A DNA stretch of 64,000 bases from Chitiniphilus shinanonensis DSM 23277 (lineage in GTDB: Bacteria; Pseudomonadota; Gammaproteobacteria; Burkholderiales; Chitinibacteraceae), in assembly GCF_000374805.1 (NCBI RefSeq), contig NZ_KB895342.1, positions 62,001 to 126,000 of the forward strand. Direction: 5' to 3'. Below are positions 29,249 through 48,536 of the stretch, piece by piece. Below the pieces are notes generated by a model. The model was not told the DNA's origin and searched no databases. It saw only the letters and a list, made by a program, of their open reading frames with translations. Numbering within the stretch: the first letter of the stretch is position 1; each line of letters opens with the position of its first letter. The position numbers and the translations under genes were made by a program.

Positions 29249-30493
29249 ATGGACTGGCAAAGCAGCCTGCGCGCATCGAAAGGGGGCGGCGCCTTCGTGA
29301 CCGGCAAGGCCAGCGCGGCGGGGAGTGCCGACAGCGTCAGCCATCACCGCAATTCGATCGCCTTTCGCGCACAGCAGACCGACACCCTGGCGCCGATGCC
29401 CTCGCTCAAGCGCAACGCGGACACGGCGTTCACCCTGTCGCCCATGGGTGGCGTGGCGGGCGCGGGCGGCGATCCGCCCAGGCGGCCGAATGGCTTCGAC
29501 AAATCCAACACCGGTCATTACGCGCCCGAGGGCGGGCCGTTCATTCCGCTGCCGGCCAGCATGGCGGCGCAGATGCAGCCCAACGACGAGATGCGTCGGG
29601 TGCGTCCACGCTTGCAGCCGCAACAGGCGCCACAGCAGGACGGGCCGCCCGCGCGGCTGCAACGCGCCAACTCGATGCCCAGCGTGGGCGACAACGCCGG
29701 CTTCTACCACACCTTCCGCAGCGTGGCGACGCACGGGCTGCTGTCGCAGAACGAGATGCGCGACCGGGGCATCAGCTTCAATCCATCGAACGACGGCCGC
29801 CAGCGCAACGCCGGCACCATCGATGTGACGCGCCTGCCTGGCCACCTGGGCAACGGCCAGGGGGAGATGTCGCGGCAGGCGGTCTCCAATCCTCATCACG
29901 GTGCGCTGAGCGTGGTGCTGGAGCGCGATCAGCCGCTGGGCTTCCAGCCGGCGACCATCGACGATCTCGATCCCCAGCGACGCGAGATGCTGTCGCAGGT
30001 ACCCGAAAGCATGCGGGCCAGCCTGACCCGATCGGTGGTCGCCGCATTGCCGCAACGCCTGAGCGACCCCGACGACGCCAGCCGGCGCATGCACAATTCC
30101 TTCATGGCGATCGGCAGCGCCAGCACACCCTCCAATGTCAATGGCGCGCACGAAATGACCCGCCCCGGCATGCCGCCCGCCCAGATCGACCGGCTGGTGG
30201 TGCCGGAGCAGCACCGCTCGACGGTGGGCCAGGTGCGACGCGACCTGGGCGCGCGCGGCGGCACGGCCATGCCGCCGGTCGAGTTCGTGCACAGCACCAG
30301 CACCATGGTGCCGCAATACCAGAGCCCGAGAGGGGACATCAATCCGGTGCAGGGCGTGCGCGCACCGGCCTACCAGCACGCCGTCACCTCGCACGCGCAG
30401 CAGCACGGCGACACCGACATCCATATCGTCAAGACCGGGATGCAGGACCAGCCCAGGCAGCCGCAGACGCGACCGCGCTCGAAGAGCATCTAG
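29249..30493 (+). CDS. Unrecognised 414-residue protein, possible effector/toxin
   Basis: I do not recognise this protein. It has no signal peptide or membrane segment. Residues 1-150 are low-complexity and rich in Pro, Gln, Met, Gly and Ser, probably disordered. Residues 151-350 look folded: GFYHTFRSVATHGLLS (151-166), a beta-like ALSVVLERDQPLGF (219-232), RLVVPEQHR (315-323) and PPVEFVHSTS (342-351). The Tyr-His start, the HGLLS turn, a VVPE strand and a late Glu loosely resemble ADP-ribosyltransferase-like folds, an inference without alignment. The tail is basic (RPRSKSI). ATG 29249 has GGAG upstream. It lies 64 bases after mpl and ends in a shared hairpin with murB. Confidence 0.72.
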   Translation: MDWQSSLRASKGGGAFVTGKASAAGSADSVSHHRNSIAFRAQQTDTLAPMPSLKRNADTAFTLSPMGGVAGAGGDPPRRPNGFDKSNTGHYAPEGGPFIPLPASMAAQMQPNDEMRRVRPRLQPQQAPQQDGPPARLQRANSMPSVGDNAGFYHTFRSVATHGLLSQNEMRDRGISFNPSNDGRQRNAGTIDVTRLPGHLGNGQGEMSRQAVSNPHHGALSVVLERDQPLGFQPATIDDLDPQRREMLSQVPESMRASLTRSVVAALPQRLSDPDDASRRMHNSFMAIGSASTPSNVNGAHEMTRPGMPPAQIDRLVVPEQHRSTVGQVRRDLGARGGTAMPPVEFVHSTSTMVPQYQSPRGDINPVQGVRAPAYQHAVTSHAQQHGDTDIHIVKTGMQDQPRQPQTRPRSKSI

Positions 30494-30539
30494 GGCGAAT
30501 CGCCCTTCGCACCCGCGTTTGAAGGTCGATTCACCCTAG
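30490..30539. terminator. Bidirectional hairpin between the unknown gene and murB
   Basis: A 13-position inverted repeat with one mismatch (CTAGGGCGAATCG at 30490-30502 and CGATTCACCCTAG at 30527-30539), extended inside by CCTT/AAGG, spans the 53-base convergent gap and includes the stop codon of the upstream gene. There is no long T-run, so its efficiency is uncertain. Confidence 0.6.
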
Positions 30540-30546
30540 CGCAGCC

Positions 30547-31563
30547 TCACCACCACACCGGCTCCGGCTCGATGGCCACGCCGAAGCGCGCCAGCACCTC
30601 GGCGCGCACCGCGTCGGTCAGCGCCGCCACGTCCGCGCGCGCCGCGCCGCCGTGGTTGACCAGCACCAGCGCCTGGCGCTCGTACATGCCCACCGGCCCC
30701 AGCCGGCGGCCCTTCCAGCCGGCGCGCTCGATCAACCAGCCCGCCGCCAGCTTGTAGTCGCCGTCGGGCATGGCGTACGACACCAATGCGGGGTGTTCGG
30801 CCAGCAAGGCGTCGCGCTGCGCCGCCGGCACGATGGGATTCTTGAAGAAGCTGCCGGCGTTGCCGATCACCGCGGGGTCGGGCAGCTTGCGGCGGCGCAC
30901 GTTGACCACCGCCTGCGCCACCCCTTGCGGCGTGCGCGGCAGGCCGGCGCCGGTCAGCTCGGCGTCGATCTCGCCGTAGCCGGTGCGCAGCACATGATTG
31001 CGCGGCAGGCGGAACACCACCTCGCCGATCAGCCAGCGCCCCGCTTCGTCGTGCTTGAACACGCTGTCGCGGTAGGCGAACGCGCATTCGGCATTGCCGA
31101 ACACGCGGCGCTCGCCGTCGGCCAGTTGGTACGCGGTCAGCTCATGCAGCACGTCCTTCACTTCGACGCCGTAGGCGCCGATGTTCTGGATCGGCGCCGC
31201 GCCGACGGTGCCCGGGATCAGCGACAGGTTCTCCAGCCCGCCCCAGCCCTGCGCCAGCGTCCATTGCACGAACTCGTGCCAGGGCTCGCCGCCGCCCGCC
31301 GCCACGTAGACCGCGTGTTCGTCCTCGCCCACCACGCGGCGGCCGGCGATCTCCACCTTGAGCGTCAGGCCGGGCACCACTTCCGGCAGCACCAGATTGC
31401 TGCCGCCGCCCAGCACCTGCCACGGCATGCGCGCCAGCGCCGCATCGCCCGCCAGCGCCGCGACATCCTCCCCGCCGCGCACCACCGCCAGCTGCGCCGC
31501 CCGCGCCGCCAGCCCCAGGGTGTTGAGGGGGGTGAGGTCGATGTCGGTGGCGATCTGCGGCAT
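30547..31563 (-). CDS. murB: UDP-N-acetylenolpyruvoylglucosamine reductase MurB
   Basis: MurB reduces UDP-GlcNAc-enolpyruvate to UDP-MurNAc with NADPH and FAD, the second step of peptidoglycan synthesis. The 338-residue protein has the FAD-site motif VLGGGSNLVL, then GLENLSLIPGTVGAAPIQNIGAYG, the YRDSVFK segment, GNAGSFFKNP with the catalytic serine, and the C-terminal AGWLIERAGWKG. It is the type I (E. coli-like) form with the extra C-terminal part. It ends facing the unknown gene. Confidence 0.96.
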   Translation of the reverse strand: MPQIATDIDLTPLNTLGLAARAAQLAVVRGGEDVAALAGDAALARMPWQVLGGGSNLVLPEVVPGLTLKVEIAGRRVVGEDEHAVYVAAGGGEPWHEFVQWTLAQGWGGLENLSLIPGTVGAAPIQNIGAYGVEVKDVLHELTAYQLADGERRVFGNAECAFAYRDSVFKHDEAGRWLIGEVVFRLPRNHVLRTGYGEIDAELTGAGLPRTPQGVAQAVVNVRRRKLPDPAVIGNAGSFFKNPIVPAAQRDALLAEHPALVSYAMPDGDYKLAAGWLIERAGWKGRRLGPVGMYERQALVLVNHGGAARADVAALTDAVRAEVLARFGVAIEPEPVWW

Positions 31564-31632
31564 GAGGGGACTCCGGGGAAAGCGGGATTATGGGGGATGC
31601 GGGCGGGGGAAGGAACTTGATCCCGATCCAAG

Positions 31633-31668
31633 CAAAACAGCCCCCTGATCGCTCAGGGGGCTGTTTGT
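31633..31668 (-). terminator. Terminator of the first gltBD operon
   Basis: A perfect 14-bp stem (AAACAGCCCCCTGA at 31635-31648 with its complement at 31653-31666, 4-base loop) lies 24 bases downstream of gltD. The minus-strand tail is TGCTTGG, with three T residues already in the stem. It separates gltBD from murB. Confidence 0.85.
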
Positions 31669-31691
31669 TCGAGGCAGCAGGCCGAAATGGC

Positions 31692-33245
<1,554 letters not shown>

Positions 33246-33246
33246 G

Positions 33247-37695
<4,449 letters not shown>

Positions 37696-37775
37696 CACAG
37701 GCACCTTGCGAAAAGCCAATAAAAGCCAAAAAAACCAAAGATGACGGCTTGACCGGAATCAAGCGAAAGGGCTTG

Positions 37776-37804
37776 ATTCTAGCCATAAAGGGTGCTACTC
37801 GCAA
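37776..37804 (-). promoter_or_regulatory. Sigma70-type promoter of gltBD operon 1
   Basis: On the minus strand, TTGCGA (37804-37799), a spacer of exactly 17 bases and TAGAAT (37781-37776) match the sigma70 consensus at 4 and 5 of 6 positions. Transcription would start near 37769, leaving a leader of about 74 bases before the gltB ATG. Confidence 0.6.
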
Positions 37805-38017
37805 CTCGAACCCGGTGCCCTCCGGCAATCGGGAAAAACCCTGAACCCCGCGCCACGATTGGCTTTCGGCGACGTCAGCCGCTTTGCCGGACCGCCCGTT
37901 TCCCCTTGTGCCCTCCACCCGCCCGCATTGCAGCAAAAATGGCCCTTTGCGGGCCATCGACAGGTGATTTCATTCGCCAAAACACCGTAAAAAACGTGCA
38001 AGTGAAAACCTGTGTAA

Positions 38018-38034
38018 TTCACCAAATCGGTGCG
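38018..38034. promoter_or_regulatory. NtrC-like dyad A upstream of gltB operon 1
   Basis: TTCACCAAATCGGTGCG matches the NtrC enhancer consensus TGCACCAAAATGGTGCA at 13 of 17 positions. With its neighbour at 38049-38065 it forms a pair spaced 31 bp centre to centre, about 250-290 bp upstream of the proposed transcription start. The rest of the 470-base gap holds a promoter and a terminator and no gene. Confidence 0.5.
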
Positions 38035-38048
38035 TCGCCATTTATCGA

Positions 38049-38065
38049 TTCACCAAATTGGTGCA
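38049..38065. promoter_or_regulatory. NtrC-like dyad B upstream of gltB operon 1
   Basis: TTCACCAAATTGGTGCA matches the NtrC enhancer consensus at 15 of 17 positions and contains a near-perfect CACCAA/TTGGTG dyad. It is the best of the four such sites in the window. Confidence 0.55.
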
Positions 38066-38116
38066 TATCGCCGATCCAGGCTTTCAGCGATGCAACACGC
38101 CGCAAAATGCGGATAC

Positions 38117-38145
38117 AAAAAAAGCGGGCCGAAGCCCGCTTTTTT
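38117..38145 (-). terminator. Terminator of the second gltBD operon
   Basis: The stem AAAAAAGCGGGC/GCCCGCTTTTTT with a CGAA loop lies 24 bases downstream of the second gltD. On the minus strand it ends in a run of seven T. Confidence 0.9.
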
Positions 38146-38168
38146 CATCGCGACGCAATGCCGCCGGA

Positions 38169-39632
38169 TTACCTCGGCAGTTCGCTGTACCCCATCAGGA
38201 AGGCGTCCACTTCGCGCGCGCACTGGCGCCCTTCGCGAATCGCCCACACCACCAGCGATTGCCCACGCCGCATGTCGCCGGCGGCGAACACCTTGTCGAC
38301 GTTGGTGCGATAGGCGCGGCCGCCGTCGGTGGCGGCCTCGGCGTTGCCGCGCGCGTCGCGGGTGACGCCCAGCCCGCTCAGCACCGCGGCGGCGGGATGG
38401 GTGAAGCCCATCGCCAGGAACACCAGGTCGGCCTTCAGCTCGAACTCGCTGCCCGGCACCTCCACCGGACGGCCGTCGCGCCAGTCCAGCCGCACCGCGC
38501 GCAGCGCGGTCACCCGGCCGTCCTCGCCGACGAACGCCTTGGTCATCACCGCGAAGTCGCGCTCGCAGCCTTCCTCGTGGCTGCTGGAGGTACGCAGCTT
38601 CACCGGCCAGTACGGCCAGGTCAGCGGCTTGTCCTCCTGCTCGGGCGGCATCGCCATCAGCTCCAGCTGGGTGACGCTGGCGGCGCCGTGCCGGTTGGCG
38701 GTGCCGACGCAGTCGGAGCCGGTGTCGCCGCCGCCGATCACCACCACGTGCCTGCCCTTGGCGTCGATCGGGTTGGCGTCGCCGCCGCCGACCTGGCGGT
38801 TCTGCGCGATCAGCAGTTCCAGCGCGAAGTGGATGCCGTCCAGCTCGCGGCCCGCCACCGGCAGGTCGCGCGGCACTTCGGCGCCGCCGGCCAGGATCAC
38901 CGCGTCGAAGTCGGCCAGCAGCGTCTGCGGCAGCACGGTGCGGCGGGCGGCGTTGGCGATGCCGTCATCCAGCGGCTCGGCCGATACCAGCGTGTTGCAC
39001 TGGAACTGCACGCCCTCGGCCGCCAGCTGGCCCAGGCGGCGGTCGATCACCCGCTGTTCCAGCTTGAAGTCGGGAATGCCGTAGCGCAGCAGGCCGCCGG
39101 GCTGTTCGTTCTTCTCGAACACCGTCACCGCGTGGCCGGCGCGCGCCAGTTGCTGCGCCGCCGCCAGCCCGGCCGGGCCGGACCCGACCACGGCCACCTT
39201 TTTGCCGGTGGCGCGCGCCGCCGGCTGCGGGCCGATCCAGCCTTCGCTCCAGCCCTTCTCGACGATGGCGCGCTCCAGCGACTTGATCCCCACCGGCTGG
39301 GCGTTGATGCCCAGCGTGCAGGCCGCTTCGCACGGCGCCGGGCAGACGCGGCCGGTGAACTCGGGGAAGTTGTTGGTGCCGTGGAGCACGGTCAGCGCCG
39401 AGCGCCAGTCCTGGCGGTACACCAGGTCGTTGAAGTCGGGGATGACGTTATGCACCGGACAGCCGGTGTTGCAGAACGGAATGCCGCAATCCATGCAGCG
39501 CGCCGCCTGCCGTCCGGCCTCGGCGTCGTCCAGCACCGCGACGAACTCGCGATAGTGCCCCAGCCGTTCCTTCACCGGCTGGTAACGCTCGCCGACCCGC
39601 TCGAATTCGAGGAATCCAGTTGCCTTGCCCAT
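38169..39632 (-). CDS. gltD: Glutamate synthase small subunit (operon 2)
   Basis: This is a second GltD, 487 residues. It has the same order of parts as the first (cysteine clusters [20 protein letters not shown] and CGRV-like [18 protein letters not shown] loop [21 protein letters not shown] site [12 protein letters not shown]) but is clearly divergent, for example with [16 protein letters not shown] late in the protein. It resembles the GltD of the longer-GltB type found in pseudomonads and alphaproteobacteria. Its ATG directly follows the gltB stop (TAAATG), and AGGAGG lies inside the end of gltB, showing tight coupling. Confidence 0.94.
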   Translation of the reverse strand: MGKATGFLEFERVGERYQPVKERLGHYREFVAVLDDAEAGRQAARCMDCGIPFCNTGCPVHNVIPDFNDLVYRQDWRSALTVLHGTNNFPEFTGRVCPAPCEAACTLGINAQPVGIKSLERAIVEKGWSEGWIGPQPAARATGKKVAVVGSGPAGLAAAQQLARAGHAVTVFEKNEQPGGLLRYGIPDFKLEQRVIDRRLGQLAAEGVQFQCNTLVSAEPLDDGIANAARRTVLPQTLLADFDAVILAGGAEVPRDLPVAGRELDGIHFALELLIAQNRQVGGGDANPIDAKGRHVVVIGGGDTGSDCVGTANRHGAASVTQLELMAMPPEQEDKPLTWPYWPVKLRTSSSHEEGCERDFAVMTKAFVGEDGRVTALRAVRLDWRDGRPVEVPGSEFELKADLVFLAMGFTHPAAAVLSGLGVTRDARGNAEAATDGGRAYRTNVDKVFAAGDMRRGQSLVVWAIREGRQCAREVDAFLMGYSELPR

Positions 39633-44273
<4,641 letters not shown>

Positions 44274-44479
44274 GTGTGGTTCCTCTTGCGGTGGCGGCCC
44301 GCCGGGGTCAAAAAAAGCTGGCGCGCGGCCAGCCGGGATCGGCGGGAGGGGATGGAGAACGACTTGCGCGGCCAAGCGGCGCGCAAACCCCGAAAGTCTG
44401 CCAGAACTGACTTTTGCGGCCGGGAGAAACCCCGCGAAACTTAATCCAGATCAGATCATTCGCCCCCGTATTCATGTCA

Positions 44480-44496
44480 TGCACCGAAACGGTGAT
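44480..44496. promoter_or_regulatory. NtrC-like dyad A upstream of gltB operon 2
   Basis: TGCACCGAAACGGTGAT matches the NtrC consensus at 14 of 17 positions. It lies about 210 bases upstream of the second gltB ATG in the 331-base divergent gap to the VOC gene. No convincing sigma54 or sigma70 promoter was found between it and gltB. Confidence 0.5.
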
Positions 44497-44499
44497 CGA

Positions 44500-44516
44500 C
44501 GCACCAAATAAGTGCA
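44500..44516. promoter_or_regulatory. NtrC-like dyad B upstream of gltB operon 2
   Basis: CGCACCAAATAAGTGCA matches the NtrC consensus at 14 of 17 positions. Its centre is exactly 20 bp from that of the neighbouring site, about two helical turns, as expected for cooperative binding on one face of DNA. Confidence 0.5.
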
Positions 44517-44531
44517 CTCAATCACAAAACA

Positions 44532-44555
44532 CTGCTGACATCATGGTGTCAGTAG
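44532..44555. promoter_or_regulatory. Inverted repeat upstream of the VOC gene
   Basis: CTGCTGACA and TGTCAGTAG, separated by TCATGG, form a 9-bp dyad with one G-T pair, about 50 bases upstream of the VOC start. It is a candidate operator or leader hairpin. Confidence 0.45.
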
Positions 44556-44604
44556 GGGTTGGGCAACATGACAGCGTCTTCCCCCCGCCCCCTGGAGCCC
44601 CCCC

Positions 44605-44970
44605 ATGAACGCCATCAACTGGTTCGAGATTCCCACCCTCGACTTCGACCGCGCCACCGCCTTCTACGAACACCTGTTCAACCAGAGCCTGCGCCGCCAT
44701 GCCGGCGGCGACGGCGAACTGGCCATCCTGCCGTATGCCGGCGACGGCGTCGGCGGCGCCCTGGTCTCGCCCGGATCGATGAAGCCGTCGCCAGCCGGCG
44801 TGCTGCCCTACCTGAACACCCCCGGCGACCTGGACGACTGGCTGCGCAGGGTGGAGGATCGTGGCGGCTGCGTGGTCCTGCCCAAGACCCTGATCGACGC
44901 CGAAATCGGCTACATCGCCACCTTCCGCGACACCGAAGGCAACCTGATCGGACTGCATGCGGCGCCTTGA
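44605..44970 (+). CDS. VOC (glyoxalase/bleomycin resistance) family protein
   Basis: This 121-residue single-domain protein of the vicinal oxygen chelate superfamily begins MNAINWFEIPTLDFDRATAF and ends in FRDTEGNLIGLHAAP, the family's terminal strand. The substrate is unknown. It is followed by a WYL regulator on the same strand, a frequent partnership in proteobacteria; a long inverted repeat lies between them. An NtrC-like pair upstream is shared with the divergent gltB gene. Confidence 0.9.
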   Translation: MNAINWFEIPTLDFDRATAFYEHLFNQSLRRHAGGDGELAILPYAGDGVGGALVSPGSMKPSPAGVLPYLNTPGDLDDWLRRVEDRGGCVVLPKTLIDAEIGYIATFRDTEGNLIGLHAAP

Positions 44971-44984
44971 TTGAGAAGGGCTGA

Positions 44985-45138
44985 TACCCCTACACCTCGA
45001 ACCACCGAGGACAGCGAGAACACAGAGGGGTCACAGAGAAAAGCGTGTCAGCCACGATGGCGCCACCTCCTGTGGTTCTTGGTTTTCTCTGTGCAACTCC
45101 GTGTTCTCAATGTTCTCCGTGGTTCAAGATTTGGGGTT
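44985..45138. repeat. Long inverted repeat with CACAGAG motifs (type A, copy 1)
   Basis: The arms at 44985-45044 and 45081-45138 pair imperfectly over about 58 positions, with a central loop of about 36 bases. They consist of short purine-rich words (GAGAACACAGAGG and similar). The element starts 14 bases after the VOC stop and ends 37 bases before the WYL gene. The right arm closely matches those of the elements at 50700-50899 and 55146-55312. Confidence 0.8.
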
Positions 45139-45175
45139 CAGCCTCCAGCCGCCCCATCCACCAAAAGACCCAGCC

Positions 45176-45862
45176 ATGCGCCGCGCCGACCGTCTCTACC
45201 AGATCACCCTGTTCCTGCGCAGCCGGCCGCTGACCACCGCGCGCTGGCTGGCGCAGCAGTTGGACGTCTCCGAGCGCACCATCTACCGCGACATCAGCGA
45301 CCTGCTCGGCACCGGCCTGCCGATCGACGGCGAGGCCGGCGTCGGCTACCGGCTGAAGCAGAACCTGGACCTGCCCCCGCTCAGCTTCACCCGCGAGGAA
45401 CTGGACGCGCTGCGCCTGGGCGCGCGCATGGTGCAGGGCTACGGCGACGCCGAGCTGGCGCACGCCGCGCGCAGCGCCCAGGCCAAGATCGAAGTCACGC
45501 TGCGCCAGCAGATCGACCTGCCCACCCGCCTCTACGCCCCCGTGCCGCAACTGCACCACTCGCTGCGCCCGCTGCTGGGCCGGCTGCGCCACGCCGTGCA
45601 CGCGCTGCACGTGGTGCACATCGCCTACACCCGCGCCGACGGCACGCCCAGCGAACGCGAACTGCATCCGCTGGGCCTGTTCTTCTGGCACGGCAACTGG
45701 ACGCTCGCCGCCTGGTGCGAACTGCGCAGCGACTACCGCCACTTCCGCCTCGACCGCATCCGCGCCTGCCAGGTACTGCCGGTACGCTTCCCCCAGGTAC
45801 CGGGCCGCAACCTGGCGGACATGCTGCGACGCATGGGGGTGGATCCGGCGATGGTGGATTGA
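45176..45862 (+). CDS. HTH-WYL transcriptional regulator (YafY-like)
   Basis: This 228-residue regulator has an N-terminal winged helix-turn-helix (residues 1-60; LAQQLDVSERTIYRDISDLL) and a C-terminal WYL domain (about 135-215) starting at VHIAYTRADGTPSERELHPL and containing WTLAAWCELRSDYRHFRLDR. WYL regulators sense ligands or nucleic acids; the target here is unknown but the adjacent VOC gene is the natural candidate. The start is ATG 45176; upstream in-frame sequence comes from the repeat. Confidence 0.92.
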   Translation: MRRADRLYQITLFLRSRPLTTARWLAQQLDVSERTIYRDISDLLGTGLPIDGEAGVGYRLKQNLDLPPLSFTREELDALRLGARMVQGYGDAELAHAARSAQAKIEVTLRQQIDLPTRLYAPVPQLHHSLRPLLGRLRHAVHALHVVHIAYTRADGTPSERELHPLGLFFWHGNWTLAAWCELRSDYRHFRLDRIRACQVLPVRFPQVPGRNLADMLRRMGVDPAMVD

Positions 45863-46009
45863 GGCATGTCCCGCACCTGAGGTTGTTTTGGGATCCGCTC
45901 GGTTCCACCACAGGCTCGAGGAAGTTACCAACAGATAAGTCGCGTCAGATCAATAATGCATTGATGCGCACATGACTAAATTGCGTTTTTTCCTGTCCGG
46001 GGATGCCCC

Positions 46010-46831
46010 ATGCGATACGCGCTGCACGCCCTCCTGCTCTGCCTGCTGCTGCTCGCCGGCTGCGCCAACATGACGCCCCAGCCGGCGGCCGCCACGACCG
46101 CGTTGCTGGAAGCGCAACTCGCCGCCCTGCCCGCGCCAATGGAACGGCCACGGGTCTATGGGCTCAGCATCGCCGGCTACGATCGGCCGCAAGTCTTCGG
46201 CAACGAGGCGCGGTATGCCTCGACAGTGCTGGGGGAACGCTACGGCGCCGAGGATGCGCAGATGCTGCTCAGCAACGATCCGGCCGATCACGAGCGTTAT
46301 CCGCAGGCCAATCTCGATACGCTCGGACGCGCGCTGCGCGGCCTCGGCGCCAGGATGGACAAGGATCGCGATGTGCTGATGCTGTACATGGTGTCGCACG
46401 GGGTGCCGAACGGCGTGGTGCTGAAGCAGCCCGGTCGTGGCGAGGAGGAGTTGTCACCCGTCTGGCTGAAGAAGACCCTGGGCGAGGCTGGGATCAAGTA
46501 CGTGATGCTGGCGGTGTCGGCGTGTTTTTCCGGCAGCTTCGTCAACGCCTTCCTGTATGACCCTGATGCGCTGGTACTGAGCGCGGCACGACAAGATCGC
46601 GTGTCGTTCGGCTGCTCGGTGCGCGACGAATACACGTTTTTCGGCAAGGCGCTGCTGGTCGATCAAGACGCGCGCCACCTGGATTGGCCGGTGTTGTTCA
46701 TGGCCGCTTCAGATAAGGTAATGGCGCGGGAAAAGGAAATCGGCGAGAAAACCGGATCGGTACCGCAGATCCACTTCGGTGTCGAATTGCAAGAGCATCT
46801 GATCAAAGCCGGCCTGCGCCCCGGCAGATGA
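46010..46831 (+). CDS. C13 (legumain-like) peptidase family lipoprotein
   Basis: This 273-residue protein has a lipoprotein signal with lipobox LLAGC (Cys18), so it should be anchored in a membrane facing the periplasm. The body resembles peptidase family C13/caspase-like folds: a first strand YGLSIAGYDRP, then MLYMVSHGVPNG with His130 and VMLAVSACFSGSF with Cys172, the expected His-Cys dyad. The substrate is unknown; proteobacterial members are uncharacterised to my knowledge. A shared terminator separates it from the convergent hemF. Confidence 0.82.
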   Translation: MRYALHALLLCLLLLAGCANMTPQPAAATTALLEAQLAALPAPMERPRVYGLSIAGYDRPQVFGNEARYASTVLGERYGAEDAQMLLSNDPADHERYPQANLDTLGRALRGLGARMDKDRDVLMLYMVSHGVPNGVVLKQPGRGEEELSPVWLKKTLGEAGIKYVMLAVSACFSGSFVNAFLYDPDALVLSAARQDRVSFGCSVRDEYTFFGKALLVDQDARHLDWPVLFMAASDKVMAREKEIGEKTGSVPQIHFGVELQEHLIKAGLRPGR

Positions 46832-46845
46832 ATGCGCCGCAAAGC

Positions 46846-46877
46846 AAAAGCGGGAAGCACTGGCTTCCCGCTTTTTT
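46846..46877. terminator. Bidirectional terminator between the C13 protein and hemF
   Basis: A 13-bp stem (arms 46846-46858 and 46863-46875; AAAAGCGGGAAGC and complement, ACTG loop) with T6 on the plus strand and T4 on the minus strand. The hemF stop codon lies in the plus-strand T-run. Confidence 0.88.
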
Positions 46878-47787
46878 ATCGCCCCGCCAGCCAATCCCGC
46901 GCCGGCAGGAATTCGGTGAGCAGTTGCTCCTCGGGGCTGCCTTGCGGTGGTTGCCAGTCGTAGCGCCAGCTGGCGGTCGGCGGCATCGAGCACAGGATGG
47001 ATTCGGTGCGCCCGCCCGATTGCAGGCCGAACAGGGTGCCGCGGTCCCACACCAGGTTGAATTCCACGTAGCGGCCGCGGCGGTACGACTGCCAGGCGCG
47101 TTCGCGTTCGCCGTAGGCCAGTTCGCGGCGGGCCTCGACGATGGGCAGGTAGGCCGGCAGGAAGGCGTCGCCCACCGCGCGGATCATGGTGAAGCCGCCG
47201 TCAAAGCCGCCCTCGGCGAAGTCGTCGAAGAACACGCCGCCAATGCCGCGCGCTTCGTTGCGGTGCTTGAGAAAGAAATAGCGGTCGCACCACGCCTTGA
47301 ACGCCGGGTAATGCTGCGGCCCGAGCGGGTCGAGCGCGGCCTTGCAGGTGGCGTGGAAGTGGCGGGCGTCGGCCGCCTCGCCGTAGTACGGCGTCAGGTC
47401 CATGCCGCCGCCGAACCACCACACGTCGTCCTCCGCCCCATCGGCGCGATAGGCGCGGAAGCAGCGCACGTTCATATGCACCGTCGGCACGTAGGGGTTG
47501 CGCGGGTGCAGCACCAGCGACACGCCCATCGCCTCCCAGGCACGGCCGGCCAGTTCGGGGCGGTGCGCGGTGGCGGACGCCGGCATGGCGTCACCCATCA
47601 CGTGCGAGAACAGCACGCCGCCGCGCTCCAACAGGGCGGAATCCTCGATCACCCTGCTGATGCCGCCCCCGCCCTGCGGGCGTTGCCACGCATCGTGGAG
47701 GAACGCGCCGCCGTCCAGGTTCTCCAGCGAGGCGACGATGTTCTGTTGCAGGGTGAGCAGGTAATCCTTGACGGCGGTGGTATCCAT
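46876..47787 (-). CDS. hemF: Oxygen-dependent coproporphyrinogen III oxidase HemF
   Basis: HemF decarboxylates coproporphyrinogen III to protoporphyrinogen IX with oxygen, a late step of haem synthesis. The 303-residue protein has [26 protein letters not shown] with the catalytic region, [42 protein letters not shown] and the C-terminal ESILCSMPP. The length is normal. ATG 47787 is chosen; the frame is open upstream without family sequence. I see no gene in the 247-base gap before the next gene. Confidence 0.97.
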   Translation of the reverse strand: MDTTAVKDYLLTLQQNIVASLENLDGGAFLHDAWQRPQGGGGISRVIEDSALLERGGVLFSHVMGDAMPASATAHRPELAGRAWEAMGVSLVLHPRNPYVPTVHMNVRCFRAYRADGAEDDVWWFGGGMDLTPYYGEAADARHFHATCKAALDPLGPQHYPAFKAWCDRYFFLKHRNEARGIGGVFFDDFAEGGFDGGFTMIRAVGDAFLPAYLPIVEARRELAYGERERAWQSYRRGRYVEFNLVWDRGTLFGLQSGGRTESILCSMPPTASWRYDWQPPQGSPEEQLLTEFLPARDWLAGR

Positions 47788-48034
47788 GGCGGCTCGGGAA
47801 AACGGGATGAAAAAAGGCGGATCGTCGGCGCGGCAACGGAAAACCGGTTGGTTCCCCGCCCCGCGCCGACACCAGATCGGCGCGCGAACAAAACCCAGCG
47901 TAGCGGTTCTGGCAAGACGCGTGAAACATCCTGAAGGCGGCAAGCCGGACTTCCTTCGGCCGCTCACAGTACGAGGTGTGCGGCAAGTTCAGCCCGGCCC
48001 CCGCGCGGCGGCGCCAGCAGGGTTTTTGCCGGTC

Positions 48035-48502
48035 CTAGTGCTTGGGGCCGGCCGGCGCGCTGGCACCCAGCGCTTCGACCTTGACCTGCACCTGCACCGG
48101 GCCGGCCTGCTCGAAGGTCAGCGTCAGCGGGATGCTGGCGCCTTCCTTCAATGGCTGCTTCAGCCCGGTGAGCATGATGTGCAGGCCGCCGGGGGCCAAC
48201 GCCTGCCTGGCCTTGGCCGGCACGTCGATGGCCGGCACCGGGCGCATCTTCATCACGCCGTTGTCCATGCTCATGCTGTGCAGCTCGGCGCGCTCGGCCG
48301 CCGGGGTGGCGACGGCGACCAGCTTGTCGGCGGCGTCGCCACCGCTGTTGTCCAGTGTGAGGAACACGCCGGCCACGGTGGCGCCCGGCGCGGTGGCGCG
48401 GGCCCAGGGATGGCCGATCAGCAACTTGCCGGCCTGGTATTCGTGCGCGGCGGCCAGGGAGGCACTCACTGCCAGCAGGGCGCCCAGGATCAGTTTCTTC
48501 AT
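48035..48502 (-). CDS. PCuAC-type periplasmic copper chaperone
   Basis: This 155-residue secreted protein has a signal peptide (MKKLILGALLAVSASLAAAH) and the PCuAC fold (DUF461). Copper-ligand residues are visible as ELHSMSMDNGVMKMRPV followed by GGLHIML, the H-X-M...M...H-X-M pattern of the family, which delivers Cu(I) to cytochrome oxidase assembly. The upstream DUF2946-like gene is a common partner of PCuAC genes. Confidence 0.92.
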   Translation of the reverse strand: MKKLILGALLAVSASLAAAHEYQAGKLLIGHPWARATAPGATVAGVFLTLDNSGGDAADKLVAVATPAAERAELHSMSMDNGVMKMRPVPAIDVPAKARQALAPGGLHIMLTGLKQPLKEGASIPLTLTFEQAGPVQVQVKVEALGASAPAGPKH

Positions 48503-48536
48503 GAAAGTTTTTCCAGTGGTGTGTAGGAAGGAGACT

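Noticed and set aside
28796-30424. 542-residue minus-strand frame opposite the unknown protein gene
   Set aside because: The plus-strand frame has a ribosome binding site, a full-length structured half and ends in a terminator-like hairpin. The minus frame runs into mpl and reads like antisense sequence.
37941-37956. Possible sigma54 promoter (TGGCCCG-N4-GGGCC) upstream of the first gltB
   Set aside because: The GG-N10-GC spacing is right but the -12 half is poor and the sequence is also a simple GGCCC/GGGCC palindrome. The sigma70-type promoter at 37776-37804 is much better.
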